64,000 bases of DNA, from the NCBI GenBank assembly GCA_038526915.1, contig JBCBGF010000001.1, forward strand, positions 124,001-188,000. The letters are read 5' to 3'. Every line of letters starts with the position of its first letter. Positions within the stretch are counted from its first letter, which is position 1. The DNA is from JBCBGF01 sp038526915. Lineage in GTDB: Bacteria > Pseudomonadota > Alphaproteobacteria > Rhodobacterales > Rhodobacteraceae. The notes under the pieces were generated by a model. The model saw only the letters and a program-made list of their open reading frames with translations, made no database searches and was not told where the DNA came from. Of this stretch, positions 50,518 to 58,332 are shown piece after piece. Both the position numbers and the translations under genes were made by a program.

Positions 50518-50587
50518 GCCGCGTCCCCCGCGGCCGGGTTCCCTCAGGGCGTCATGCCCCTTGGGCATCCACTCCCCCGGGGGGGAG
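50518..50587. other. Structured leader between pufQ and pufB
   Basis: Three short perfect hairpins lie in the 122-base gap: GCCGCG-N5-CGCGGC (50518-50534), ATGCCC-CTT-GGGCAT (50554-50568) and CTCCCCC-GG-GGGGGAG (50572-50587). They fit the structured 5' region of the processed pufBA message, which controls its decay in Rhodobacter. That role is inferred for this sequence. Confidence 0.6.
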
Positions 50588-50611
50588 AAGTGGAATCTCG
50601 CTCTCATGCCC

Positions 50612-50845
50612 TTAGGCCGAGAAAATCATGGGCGTGATGATCCGCGCCTGGCTCCAGGCACGGGCCACCGGGCCCTTGTCGGGCAGACCGCCTTGTTTGA
50701 TCGCGTGCAGCGCCCAGGTCAGGAACGCCAGCGGCAGGGTCGCTGCGAAGATGATGCCGAAATAGACAAGGAACTCGGTCCTTGGCGGGCGGTGCGTGGC
50801 GCGCGGGGCGGCCCCCATCACGCTGTCCGTCGTCTGATCGGTCAT
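50612..50845 (-). CDS. pufQ: PufQ
   Basis: This is a 77-residue protein with one membrane helix (FLVYFGIIFAATLPLAFLTWAL) and the conserved C-terminal LPDKGPVARAWSQARIITPMIFS. PufQ is needed for normal bacteriochlorophyll formation and probably holds pigment or influences tetrapyrrole flow. It starts inside the end of bchZ (ATGA overlap), linking the bch and puf parts of the superoperon. Confidence 0.92.
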   Translation of the reverse strand: MTDQTTDSVMGAAPRATHRPPRTEFLVYFGIIFAATLPLAFLTWALHAIKQGGLPDKGPVARAWSQARIITPMIFSA

Positions 50846-52320
50846 GTGTCTTCTCCTCGTTTTGCGCCGGGGGTTGCGGGCTGCAACGCCTCGACGGTTT
50901 CCTTGACCACACGTTCAGCCCCGGCTTCGAGCGCGGCGCGTTCAGCCGCGTCCCGCAGCGTCTTGGCTGCCGAAATCCGTGTGAGTATCGGGTGGGTCGC
51001 GACAATCCGGTCGAGCGCGTCTTGCGCATCGGCATCCCAGGGAAAGTCGCGCCGAAGGGTCGTGGGGGTGGCCGCCGCGCTGTCCATCTCGGACCCCAGC
51101 GGCAGGATGTGAAACAGCGCGTCGAAGAGCCCGTTGCACACTTCCTGCAACAGATACGTCGCGCCGGCATAGCCCATGAAGGGCGTGCCCGTGGCCCGCC
51201 GGATCGCGGCGCCGGGGAAACTCGCCGGAATGAATGCAGGCGCGGGGCCATGACCGGCCTTCAGCTCGGCCAGGTACATCTTTTCGTTGATCGATCCCAT
51301 GACAACCAGCGGCCGGTGCTGCGCCATCAGCCCGCGCACCTCATCATTATTGGTCTTCTTGCCCGCCGAGCGTGCGACGGCAAAAGCGCAAGGAAGGCCC
51401 AGATCGGTCTCCAGGAAATGCCGAACGCCGCGGGCATAGGTTTCATTCGCGACGATCCCAAAGCTGGCGGTCGCAAAGAAATCCTGCGTCACGGACCGCC
51501 ACAGGTCCCAGACTGGTTTGATCGTGGAATGCTTCTCACGCTCGATAAACGGCTCAGGGTCCAGCCCCAGCATCTCACCCAGCGTGCGCAGGAAGCGGGT
51601 GGTGGAGTCGATCCCGATCGGCGCTTGCAGATACGGCTTGCCAAGGCATTCTGACAGCCCGCGCCCAAACTCGCGATACATGCATATGTTCACATCCGCA
51701 TTCACGAGGTTCCGCATCTCGGCCAGGTGCGCGCCCAAGGGCATCACCATATTGATCTCGGCCCCGATCCCTTCGACCAGGCGCCGGATCTCGGCCAGGT
51801 CCGACGGCATGTTGAACGTGCCATACATCGGCCCCAGGATGTTCACCCGCGGCTTGGCGCCCTCTTCGCGCTTCTTCTCGGGGGGCATCCGGCCCTTGGT
51901 CATGCCGAACTCGGTGAAGATCCAGGTCATCGCCCGGTCGGCGCACTCCCACTGATCCTCATCAATGGTGCGCGGCAGAAAGCGTTGGATGTTGGTGCCT
52001 TGCGGCGTGACCCCGCCACCGATCATCTCGGCAATCGAGCCGGTCACAACGACCGCAGGCAACGCCGGGTCCAGCGTGCCCCAGGCCCGCTTCATCGCGC
52101 CCTCTGTCCCGTCGCGGCCCAGCTCTTCTTCGCCGAGCCCGGTGGTGACGATGGGCAACTCGTGCGGAGGCAGCGCATCGGTGTAGTGCAACACAGATGT
52201 CACCGGCAGGTTCTCGCACCCGACCGGTCCGTCGATGACCACTTGCAGGCCCTTGACGGCGCAAAAGGCGTAGACCGCCCCCCAGTAGCCACCCGCGCGA
52301 TCGTGGTCCTGTATCAGCAT
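50842..52320 (-). CDS. bchZ: Chlorophyllide a reductase subunit Z
   Basis: This encodes 492 residues, homologous to NifK/BchB. With BchY it forms the catalytic part of chlorophyllide reductase, which reduces ring B to give the bacteriochlorin. Segments such as DHDRAGGYWGAVYAFCAVKGLQVVIDGPVGCENLP at the N-terminus and MPLGAHLAEMRNLVNADVNICMYREFGRGLSECLGKPYLQAPIGIDSTTRFL are characteristic. It follows bchY after a 145-base gap with a perfect palindrome and short tandem repeats, a looser junction than elsewhere in the run. Confidence 0.95.
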   Translation of the reverse strand: MLIQDHDRAGGYWGAVYAFCAVKGLQVVIDGPVGCENLPVTSVLHYTDALPPHELPIVTTGLGEEELGRDGTEGAMKRAWGTLDPALPAVVVTGSIAEMIGGGVTPQGTNIQRFLPRTIDEDQWECADRAMTWIFTEFGMTKGRMPPEKKREEGAKPRVNILGPMYGTFNMPSDLAEIRRLVEGIGAEINMVMPLGAHLAEMRNLVNADVNICMYREFGRGLSECLGKPYLQAPIGIDSTTRFLRTLGEMLGLDPEPFIEREKHSTIKPVWDLWRSVTQDFFATASFGIVANETYARGVRHFLETDLGLPCAFAVARSAGKKTNNDEVRGLMAQHRPLVVMGSINEKMYLAELKAGHGPAPAFIPASFPGAAIRRATGTPFMGYAGATYLLQEVCNGLFDALFHILPLGSEMDSAAATPTTLRRDFPWDADAQDALDRIVATHPILTRISAAKTLRDAAERAALEAGAERVVKETVEALQPATPGAKRGEDT

Positions 52321-52343
52321 GTGGACACCCCGCGGTGCACAGA

Positions 52344-52375
52344 CTGTGTACAGGCTGTGTACGGGTTGTGCTGGG
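52344..52375. repeat. Degenerate 11-base tandem repeat in the bchY-bchZ gap
   Basis: Three units stand in tandem: CTGTGTACAGG, CTGTGTACGGG and TTGTGCTGGG (one base shorter). They lie just upstream of bchZ. They do not match the PpsR consensus. Confidence 0.6.
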
Positions 52376-52439
52376 CGAATTCAGCCCAATTTCCGGGTGC
52401 GCGGCCACCATCGGCTGCGCCGATCCCTTCCCCGCGCGC

Positions 52440-52465
52440 TGCGGATCTATGTGCATAGATCCGCA
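52440..52465. other. Perfect palindrome after bchY
   Basis: TGCGGATCTATG-TG-CATAGATCCGCA is a 12-bp perfect inverted repeat ending at the base before the bchY stop codon complement. On the transcript it forms a tight hairpin immediately after the bchY stop. It may stabilise the upstream bchCXY message or reduce flow into bchZ-puf. Confidence 0.7.
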
Positions 52466-54037
52466 TCAAATCATCTCTTGCGCTTTGGCTGCGCGCGCTT
52501 GTTTGTCGAGCTTCTTCTGATGCTGCGCCCGGAAATCGGACCGCAGGTTTGGGTCGCCTTCCCAGACGCCCGCGGTATCGCCCGCACCCACGCCTTCGAA
52601 GAACTCGCGCATGTGATCCATGCGGTCCTTGTTGGCGATGGCCGCGTTCACGACCTCCTGCAACGACCCTGCGCCTGCAGGCCCCATCAGGGGCCGGGCC
52701 GAAATCAGGTTGGTGAAATAGAGCCCCGGGATGGCCAACTCCTTGGCCTTCTGAACCACCGGGGTCGTGCCGATGGCGAGGTCTGGCTTGATCGCCTCCA
52801 TCGCCGCGCAGTCATCTTCCAGCGAGGCGCGGAATTTCACCGTAACCCCGCGGGATTCCAGCCATTCGCGATCCCAGTCCGACTGTGCCGTGCGCGGACA
52901 GGCGGTACCGACGTAAGGCACATCCGCACCGCTTTCGATCAAGAGCCGCGCCACCAACAACTCGCTACCTTCATATCCCGATAGCGTCACCGTGCCCTTG
53001 ATGGGCGTGGCCGCCAGCGCGCCTTTGATCGCGGGGAGAAACGCGTTCTGCGCGGCGGCCACTTGATCGGCGTGCACGCCAAACGCCGCGCCAATCTGCC
53101 CAAGCCAGTGTGCTGTTCCGTCATGTCCAACAGGTGCCGATCCCACGATGGGCCGACCCGCCGCCTCAAACTCGCGGATCGCGGCGGTGTAGAACGGATG
53201 GATCGCCGCCGCCGCCCCGCAATCAAGCGCGGCGTAAAGCTCGCGCCACTCACGACATGGCACGACAGGCCCCGCAGCCAACCCCATGGGCGCCAGCATC
53301 GCGCCGATCATCATCGGATCGGCCGGGAACATCTCGCCCAACAAAGCAACCGTCGGGCGGTCAGATTTGCCAGAGGCGGGCGCTTGCACCGGCCCGGCCT
53401 CAATCTCTTCGCGAGCGTATTTCAGCATCGCGCCGGCCAGCACATCCTTGGCCTCGGCATGGGTCGGAATGCCAAAGCCCGGCACGTCGATGCCAACAAC
53501 GCGCACTCCGTCGATCTCGGACGGCAGCAAGCGCAGCGGCACGCCAGAGGCTGTGGGCACGCACAGGTTCGTCACCACAATCGCGTCATAGCGATCGGGG
53601 TCCGCCAAATCATGCACCGCCTCGCGGATGTCTTCGAACAGCTTGCCCGTGACCAGCGTCTCGGAATTGAACGGCACATAGCCGACCGACCGCCGCGCCC
53701 CGTAGAAATGGCTCACAAAGGTCAGCCCATAGACGCAGCAGGCCGAGCCGGACAGAACAGTCGCCACCCGCCGCATGCGCAGCCCCACACGCAAGGACCC
53801 GAACGCCGGGCACATAGATTGCGGTTTGTCATGGGGCCCTTGCGGATAGTCCTCGGCATACTGATCGAGGATCTCAGACTTGCCAGCCATACGGGCCGCA
53901 GCCTCCATCTCGGCCGCGCCAGCGTGACAGCCCATGCCATCCCCGCCTTGCAGGTCGGGCGTGGACTCTCCAGCCACTGTGGTGCCCAGCGTCACCTCGG
54001 CCTCGCCGGCCGCGTCATAGGTGATTTCACCCGTCAT
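52466..54037 (-). CDS. bchY: Chlorophyllide a reductase subunit Y
   Basis: This encodes 523 residues, homologous to NifD/BchN, the partner of BchZ. Cluster-binding Cys regions are visible in QSMCPAFGSLRVG, SGSACCVYGLTFVSHFYGARRSVGYVPF and VVTNLCVPTASGVPLRLLP. The first 50 or so residues are a variable acidic extension. The ATG at 54035-54037 is preceded at nine bases by GGAGG and overlaps the stop of the 44-residue frame between bchX and bchY. Confidence 0.95.
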   Translation of the reverse strand: MTGEITYDAAGEAEVTLGTTVAGESTPDLQGGDGMGCHAGAAEMEAAARMAGKSEILDQYAEDYPQGPHDKPQSMCPAFGSLRVGLRMRRVATVLSGSACCVYGLTFVSHFYGARRSVGYVPFNSETLVTGKLFEDIREAVHDLADPDRYDAIVVTNLCVPTASGVPLRLLPSEIDGVRVVGIDVPGFGIPTHAEAKDVLAGAMLKYAREEIEAGPVQAPASGKSDRPTVALLGEMFPADPMMIGAMLAPMGLAAGPVVPCREWRELYAALDCGAAAAIHPFYTAAIREFEAAGRPIVGSAPVGHDGTAHWLGQIGAAFGVHADQVAAAQNAFLPAIKGALAATPIKGTVTLSGYEGSELLVARLLIESGADVPYVGTACPRTAQSDWDREWLESRGVTVKFRASLEDDCAAMEAIKPDLAIGTTPVVQKAKELAIPGLYFTNLISARPLMGPAGAGSLQEVVNAAIANKDRMDHMREFFEGVGAGDTAGVWEGDPNLRSDFRAQHQKKLDKQARAAKAQEMI

Positions 54038-54168
54038 GACGTTGAGCCTCCGGGCCGTTGAGACGAGGTGAGGATGTCCAAGAGTAGCCGCCGGATCTGA
54101 TCCGGCCGCGCCGCCTTGATCAGGCGATCCACGCAGTCAGTCTTTTGGGTGCGGCACGCCTCACACAT
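54034..54168 (-). CDS. 44-residue CxxC microprotein between bchX and bchY
   Basis: The protein starts MCEACRTQKTDCVDRLIKAA and continues as a basic, amphipathic helix (RPDQIRRLLLDILTSSQ) to a Gly/Ser tail. The ATG overlaps the bchX TGA (the shared bases read ATGTGTGA), and the TGA overlaps the bchY ATG (ATGA). A nine-base Shine-Dalgarno GGAGGTGAT (54177-54185) stands eight bases upstream. GC at third codon positions is about 75 percent. Three Cys lie in the first 12 residues (CxxC plus C12). I recognise no family. Coupled translation with both reductase subunits suggests a role with BchXYZ, but none is shown. Confidence 0.65.
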   Translation of the reverse strand: MCEACRTQKTDCVDRLIKAARPDQIRRLLLDILTSSQRPGGSTS

Positions 54169-55162
54169 CGTCGTAGATCACCTCCAGCGATGGCTTAGGC
54201 GCGGCGTTCTTGCCACGCATGTCCTGATCTGTGGCAGGCTCCAAAACAACGCCCGCGCCGGTGTCCGAGCCATCGAAAAGCTCGAGCAGGCCATCCTGGG
54301 TAAGGGGGGCCGGACGCACCGGCGGGGCTTCTGCGACGTTGAGCCCAAGCCCGGCGAACAGCTCGCCCCACTGGCTTTCTGCCGTCCCAACGATCTGATA
54401 ATTCGCGGATTTCTTGCGCAGGTCATCGTCCTGCGGAATCGAGGCCAGCACCGGGATATCCACCGCCTTGGCAAAGGCCTGCGCCTCGCCCGATCCGTCA
54501 TCTTTGTTGATCACAAGACCCGCGACACCGACATTCCCGCCCAGCTTGCGGAAATACTCCACCGCCGAACAGACGTTGTTGGCGACATAAAGCGACTGCA
54601 GGTCGTTCGACCCGACCAGGATCACCTTCTGCGCCATGTCCCGCGCGATCGGCAGGCCAAAGCCGCCGCAGACCACGTCCCCCAGGAAGTCCAAGAGCAC
54701 GTAGTCGAAATCCCAATCATGGAAGCCGAGCTTTTCCAGCAGCTCGAACCCATGAATGATGCCGCGACCACCACAGCCCCGGCCAACCTCAGGCCCGCCA
54801 AGCTCCATCGCGAAGACGCCGCCGCGTTTAAAGCAGACGTCGCCGATCTTCACCTCTTCCCCGGCCAGTTTCTTCTTGGTCGAGGTCTCGATAATCGTGG
54901 GACAGGCCTTGCCACCAAAAAGCAGGCTGGTGGTGTCCGATTTCGGATCGCACCCGATCAGCAGCACACGCTTGCCCTGTTCCGCCATCATGTGGCTGAG
55001 GTTTGCGAGCGTGAACGACTTGCCGATCCCACCTTTGCCGTAGATCGCAATGATCTGGGTTTTCGACGTGGGCTCTTCCGCGATGATATCGGCCAGATCT
55101 TCATGCGCTTCATCGCGCAAACGCTGGTCGAACGCCTTGAGATTTGGGACATCGAGGGTCAT
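54161..55162 (-). CDS. bchX: Chlorophyllide a reductase iron protein X
   Basis: This encodes 333 residues, the NifH/BchL-like ATPase that donates electrons to BchYZ. The P-loop YGKGGIGKS is at 41-49. The cluster cysteines are in GRGCGGRGIIHG and LGDVVCGGFGLP. The start is the ATG at 55160-55162 overlapping bchC (ATGA); an upstream ATG five codons earlier is less likely. The 3' end contains the Shine-Dalgarno and start of the 44-residue frame. Confidence 0.95.
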   Translation of the reverse strand: MTLDVPNLKAFDQRLRDEAHEDLADIIAEEPTSKTQIIAIYGKGGIGKSFTLANLSHMMAEQGKRVLLIGCDPKSDTTSLLFGGKACPTIIETSTKKKLAGEEVKIGDVCFKRGGVFAMELGGPEVGRGCGGRGIIHGFELLEKLGFHDWDFDYVLLDFLGDVVCGGFGLPIARDMAQKVILVGSNDLQSLYVANNVCSAVEYFRKLGGNVGVAGLVINKDDGSGEAQAFAKAVDIPVLASIPQDDDLRKKSANYQIVGTAESQWGELFAGLGLNVAEAPPVRPAPLTQDGLLELFDGSDTGAGVVLEPATDQDMRGKNAAPKPSLEVIYDDV

Positions 55163-56118
55163 GCAACCGCACTCCAATCCAGGATCATTTTCAGGCAGGC
55201 ATCGTCATTGAAGGCCGTGGCATAGGCCTCGGGGGCATCGACCGCCGACCGCTCATGCGTGATGAGGCCGGACAGGGACAAAGCGCCCGCATCAATCAAG
55301 GCACGGGTCGCGGTCAGGTCTGCGCGATCCCATTCCGCAGCGATACGCAGGCGCGCTTCCTTCATGAAGGCCGGTGGGAACGCGAATGAGATCGGGTCGG
55401 TATAGAACCCCGCCAGAACAACTTCGCCGCCCTTCTCAATACGGCCGATCAAGCTGTTGAGCAGGCCCGCATTGCCGGATGCATCATAAATCGAGGTATA
55501 GTCGCGCCGATTGTCGGCATCGGGATGCACAACGTCGTAGCCTTCTGCACCGTGCGAGCGATCTTCCGATATTTCCCAAACGGTCGGAGCCGGCGATCCC
55601 GCAGCAATTGTGAGCCGCGCTAGCAGCCGACCGAGGACCCCATGGCCGACAATCAAATCGGGCGGCGTCTTGTCGAGCCCCGCCATCGCATGCCGAGCCG
55701 TCGCCGCCAGCGCGAGAAGCGCGCCTTCTGGCCCAAGGCCCGCGTCAATCTTGATGACCCGGTCCGCGTTGGTGACCACGCGGTTTGCGGCCCCGCCGAA
55801 CAGGCCAAACGCCCCCTCATAGCAATTGGCACCAGGCACAAAGACATGATCACCCGGACGGTACTGTGTGGCAGCGCCAGCCTCGACCACGACACCAGCA
55901 GCCTCGTAGCCCGGGACAAGCGGATAGCCCATGCCGGGGAAGGGCGGCATGGTGCCATCCCAGAACAGCTTTTCTGTGCCGGTGGAAATCCCGGAATGCT
56001 GGATGTCGACGACCAGATCCGTCTCACAGGGATCGGTCAGCGCGAGGGTTTCCAGCGCGATGTCCCTTGGACCCTTTAGAATGATCGCCGCGGTGTCCAA
56101 CTGACCCTCCAATCCCAC
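55159..56118 (-). CDS. bchC: Bacteriochlorophyllide dehydrogenase BchC
   Basis: This encodes 319 residues, an MDR-superfamily dehydrogenase that oxidises the C3 hydroxyethyl group to acetyl in bacteriochlorophyllide a. It shows GISTGTEKLFWDGTMPPFPGMGYPLVPGYEAAG, VGHGVLGRLLARL in the nucleotide-binding part and GFYTDPISFAFPPAFMKE. It is the first gene after a tandem pair of PpsR sites and leads the bchCXYZ-pufQBALMX superoperon. Confidence 0.95.
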   Translation of the reverse strand: MGLEGQLDTAAIILKGPRDIALETLALTDPCETDLVVDIQHSGISTGTEKLFWDGTMPPFPGMGYPLVPGYEAAGVVVEAGAATQYRPGDHVFVPGANCYEGAFGLFGGAANRVVTNADRVIKIDAGLGPEGALLALAATARHAMAGLDKTPPDLIVGHGVLGRLLARLTIAAGSPAPTVWEISEDRSHGAEGYDVVHPDADNRRDYTSIYDASGNAGLLNSLIGRIEKGGEVVLAGFYTDPISFAFPPAFMKEARLRIAAEWDRADLTATRALIDAGALSLSGLITHERSAVDAPEAYATAFNDDACLKMILDWSAVA

Positions 56119-56169
56119 GAAAGCGCGAATCTTGCGTCGGGACTCAGCCCGGTCAGATCACGCAGTAGT

Positions 56170-56187
56170 TGTCAGTGTAAACTTACA
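56170..56187. promoter_or_regulatory. PpsR/CrtJ site 1 at the bchC promoter
   Basis: TGT-CAGTGTAAACTT-ACA fits TGT-N12-ACA. It lies 51 bases upstream of the bchC start. With the next site it forms a tandem pair separated by exactly eight bases, as at classical bchC promoters. Confidence 0.85.
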
Positions 56188-56195
56188 GTCTTAAG

Positions 56196-56213
56196 TGTCA
56201 ACTAATTTGGACA
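56196..56213. promoter_or_regulatory. PpsR/CrtJ site 2 at the bchC promoter
   Basis: TGT-CAACTAATTTGG-ACA is the second member of the tandem pair. It lies eight bases beyond the crtF stop, so the whole promoter is packed into the 103-base crtF-bchC gap. Confidence 0.85.
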
Positions 56214-56221
56214 CATTTTAG

Positions 56222-57367
56222 TCACGTGGGTGTGCGGCCCGTTACAACGCCCGTGACAAAGGGCCGATGGGTGCGGGGCGTCCCGATATCAACGAACCCC
56301 GCCTCACGCAGAAGATCGGCAATCTCATGTTGCGACCGGGTTTTTCCGGTGCCCATGGCCATTGTGTAGACTGCAAAATAAGCATCACCCGCGCGTTCGG
56401 GCCGGTCGCCGCCCGACATCGGTTCGGACACGATAAGGCGCCCATTGGCGGGCAAGGCCTGCCTGACACGCCGCAACAACGCGCGAACCGTGTCGTCGGA
56501 ATGATCGTATAGAACACGGATCAGGCTGACGGTATCTGCACCTTGGGGCAGAGCCTCATCACGAAAACTGCCTGGCACAATGTCGATCCGGTCGTTTAAC
56601 CCCGCCGCTTCGAATCGCTGTGTTGCCGCGGGGGCAACCGCTGGCAGGTCAAAAAGCGTGGCCCGCATCCCCGGATAGCTGCGCGCAACGGCTTCCAAAA
56701 ACGCACCCGTTCCGCCACCGACATCGAGGAGGTGGCGCGTGTCTGAAAAGGACACATATCGCAGCGTCTCTTCGGCCACCAAACCCTGACTGTCGGACAT
56801 CAGATCGGAATACCGCGCGGCCGTGTCCGGATCTTCGGCCTGGGCCGCACCAAAGACATAGGGCCAGAACTGTGCCAGTTCCGTCTCGGTCTCACCCCGG
56901 AAGAAGGCCGCTGGATCTGCGAGATCACGGTAGAGCACACTGTGATGCTGGATCATTGCCTCGAGCCCCGGCACGCCCAACAGCGCCGCGCCCTTTTGCG
57001 CCAAAGCCACCCGGTCACCGCGCCGCAACCGCAGCAAGCCGAGCGACGCCCCGGCCTTGGCCAGTACACGCGCCCGGTCAATGGGCATGCCCGTGCGGCG
57101 CGCGATCTCATCAAGGGGCAAAGGCCCGTCCACCAACAGATGCAGGACCCGCAACTCCACCAAGGCCTGCAAAACCTGGCTATGCACGAAACCCGCCACC
57201 AGATCGAACAATGCTTCGCCATCGCGGCGGGCGATGCCACGGGTCAGGGGAAAGCGCGCGGCCCAGCTTTGAAACCCGCGCGATGCGATCAATCGGTTGC
57301 GCCAGCCTCGTAGCTTTGGCCGCCGGGGATGTGGCCGGGGGATCGGCCCATGGGTGGCGTCACTCAC
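56222..57367 (-). CDS. crtF: Hydroxyneurosporene O-methyltransferase
   Basis: This encodes 381 residues, a SAM-dependent methyltransferase that methylates the C1 hydroxyl of carotenoids in the spheroidene/spirilloxanthin path. An N-terminal winged-helix dimerisation domain (VHSQVLQALVELRVLHLLVDGPLPLDEIA) precedes the SAM-binding motif LLDVGGGTGAFLEAVA and the acidic VLYDHSDDTVRALL. It overlaps crtE by eight bases. Confidence 0.94.
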   Translation of the reverse strand: MSDATHGPIPRPHPRRPKLRGWRNRLIASRGFQSWAARFPLTRGIARRDGEALFDLVAGFVHSQVLQALVELRVLHLLVDGPLPLDEIARRTGMPIDRARVLAKAGASLGLLRLRRGDRVALAQKGAALLGVPGLEAMIQHHSVLYRDLADPAAFFRGETETELAQFWPYVFGAAQAEDPDTAARYSDLMSDSQGLVAEETLRYVSFSDTRHLLDVGGGTGAFLEAVARSYPGMRATLFDLPAVAPAATQRFEAAGLNDRIDIVPGSFRDEALPQGADTVSLIRVLYDHSDDTVRALLRRVRQALPANGRLIVSEPMSGGDRPERAGDAYFAVYTMAMGTGKTRSQHEIADLLREAGFVDIGTPRTHRPFVTGVVTGRTPT

Positions 57368-58238
57368 CTGGTACGGTCCGTTTTTCCGGTGCCATTGGGG
57401 TCAGCTTTTGGGCGGTCATCCGGACCATCTCGGCCAGCGCCGCCTCACCCGGACAATGCGGGATCGAGGCGATCGCCCCCGCCAGAATGTTCTTCAGCCG
57501 CGCGATTGCGCCTTCGACGCCCAGTTGCGCCACGGCATTGGGGCGGTGGTGCAAGTCATCCTGGCCCGCGGGCTTGCCAAGCGCATCTTCATCGTAGAGC
57601 GCATCGCGCAAATCATCGGCCACCTGGAACGCCTCGCCAATGCGCGCGCCCAATTCTTCCCAAGGCTCGGCCTCTTGCCCGGCAGCCACGGCCCCCATTT
57701 GGGTCGCCGCAATGAACAACGCACCCGTCTTGGCCTGGTGATAGGCCGACAGATCGACCTCGGCCTCACTCTCCCACCCTTGGCCGGCACAGATCCCGCT
57801 GGGCATGCCGGTGCGGCGGCCCAGGATACGGATCAGTTCCAGCGCGCGTGCGGGATCAGACGCACCCGCGCGGGCCAGCACCTCGAACGCCATGACAATC
57901 AGGCTATCGCCAGTGAGCAAGGCCAACGGCTCAGAAAAGGCGCGGTGGACAGATGGCTTGCCGCGCCGCACATCGGCATCGTCAAAGCAGGGCATGTCGT
58001 CATGCACGAGGCTGGCGCAATGGATCAGCTCAAGCGCCGCCGCAGCGGCGTCGGCGACACGGGGGGCATCATCGCCGCATGCCTTTGCCACAGACAACAG
58101 GATCGTCGGCCGGATCCGCGCCCCGCCGGGGGTGACCGCATAGTCGAGCGCGCGGGCCAGCTGATCAGGCGCAGGCGCGGCCTGTCCCTGCCGGATCGCA
58201 CCGGAAATAGCCGTTTCAATTCTCTCGCTGAGTGGCAT
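57360..58238 (-). CDS. crtE: Geranylgeranyl diphosphate synthase
   Basis: This encodes 292 residues, an all-helical trans-prenyltransferase making C20 diphosphate for carotenoids and the bacteriochlorophyll tail. The first Asp-rich motif is HDDMPCFDDADVRRGKPS and the second is FQVADDLRD. The start at the ATG 58236-58238 (MPLSERIETA) gives the usual length; another ATG seven codons upstream is possible. It is divergent from crtD, with two PpsR sites between them. Confidence 0.94.
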   Translation of the reverse strand: MPLSERIETAISGAIRQGQAAPAPDQLARALDYAVTPGGARIRPTILLSVAKACGDDAPRVADAAAAALELIHCASLVHDDMPCFDDADVRRGKPSVHRAFSEPLALLTGDSLIVMAFEVLARAGASDPARALELIRILGRRTGMPSGICAGQGWESEAEVDLSAYHQAKTGALFIAATQMGAVAAGQEAEPWEELGARIGEAFQVADDLRDALYDEDALGKPAGQDDLHHRPNAVAQLGVEGAIARLKNILAGAIASIPHCPGEAALAEMVRMTAQKLTPMAPEKRTVPGE

Positions 58239-58260
58239 GCGCGAACCCTTTTTTCGCATG

Positions 58261-58278
58261 TGTCCAATATATCTGACA
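58261..58278. promoter_or_regulatory. PpsR/CrtJ site 1 between crtE and crtD
   Basis: TGT-CCAATATATCTG-ACA fits TGT-N12-ACA, 22 bases upstream of the crtE start. With the next site it can control both divergent carotenoid operons. Confidence 0.8.
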
Positions 58279-58284
58279 CAATTG

Positions 58285-58302
58285 TGTAAATCATAGTGGA
58301 CA
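58285..58302. promoter_or_regulatory. PpsR/CrtJ site 2 between crtE and crtD
   Basis: TGT-AAATCATAGTGG-ACA lies six bases after site 1 and 30 bases before the crtD ATG. The spacing is two bases shorter than in the bchC pair. Confidence 0.75.
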
Positions 58303-58332
58303 TATGGACCCGGCGAGTCAACAATTCCCGCG

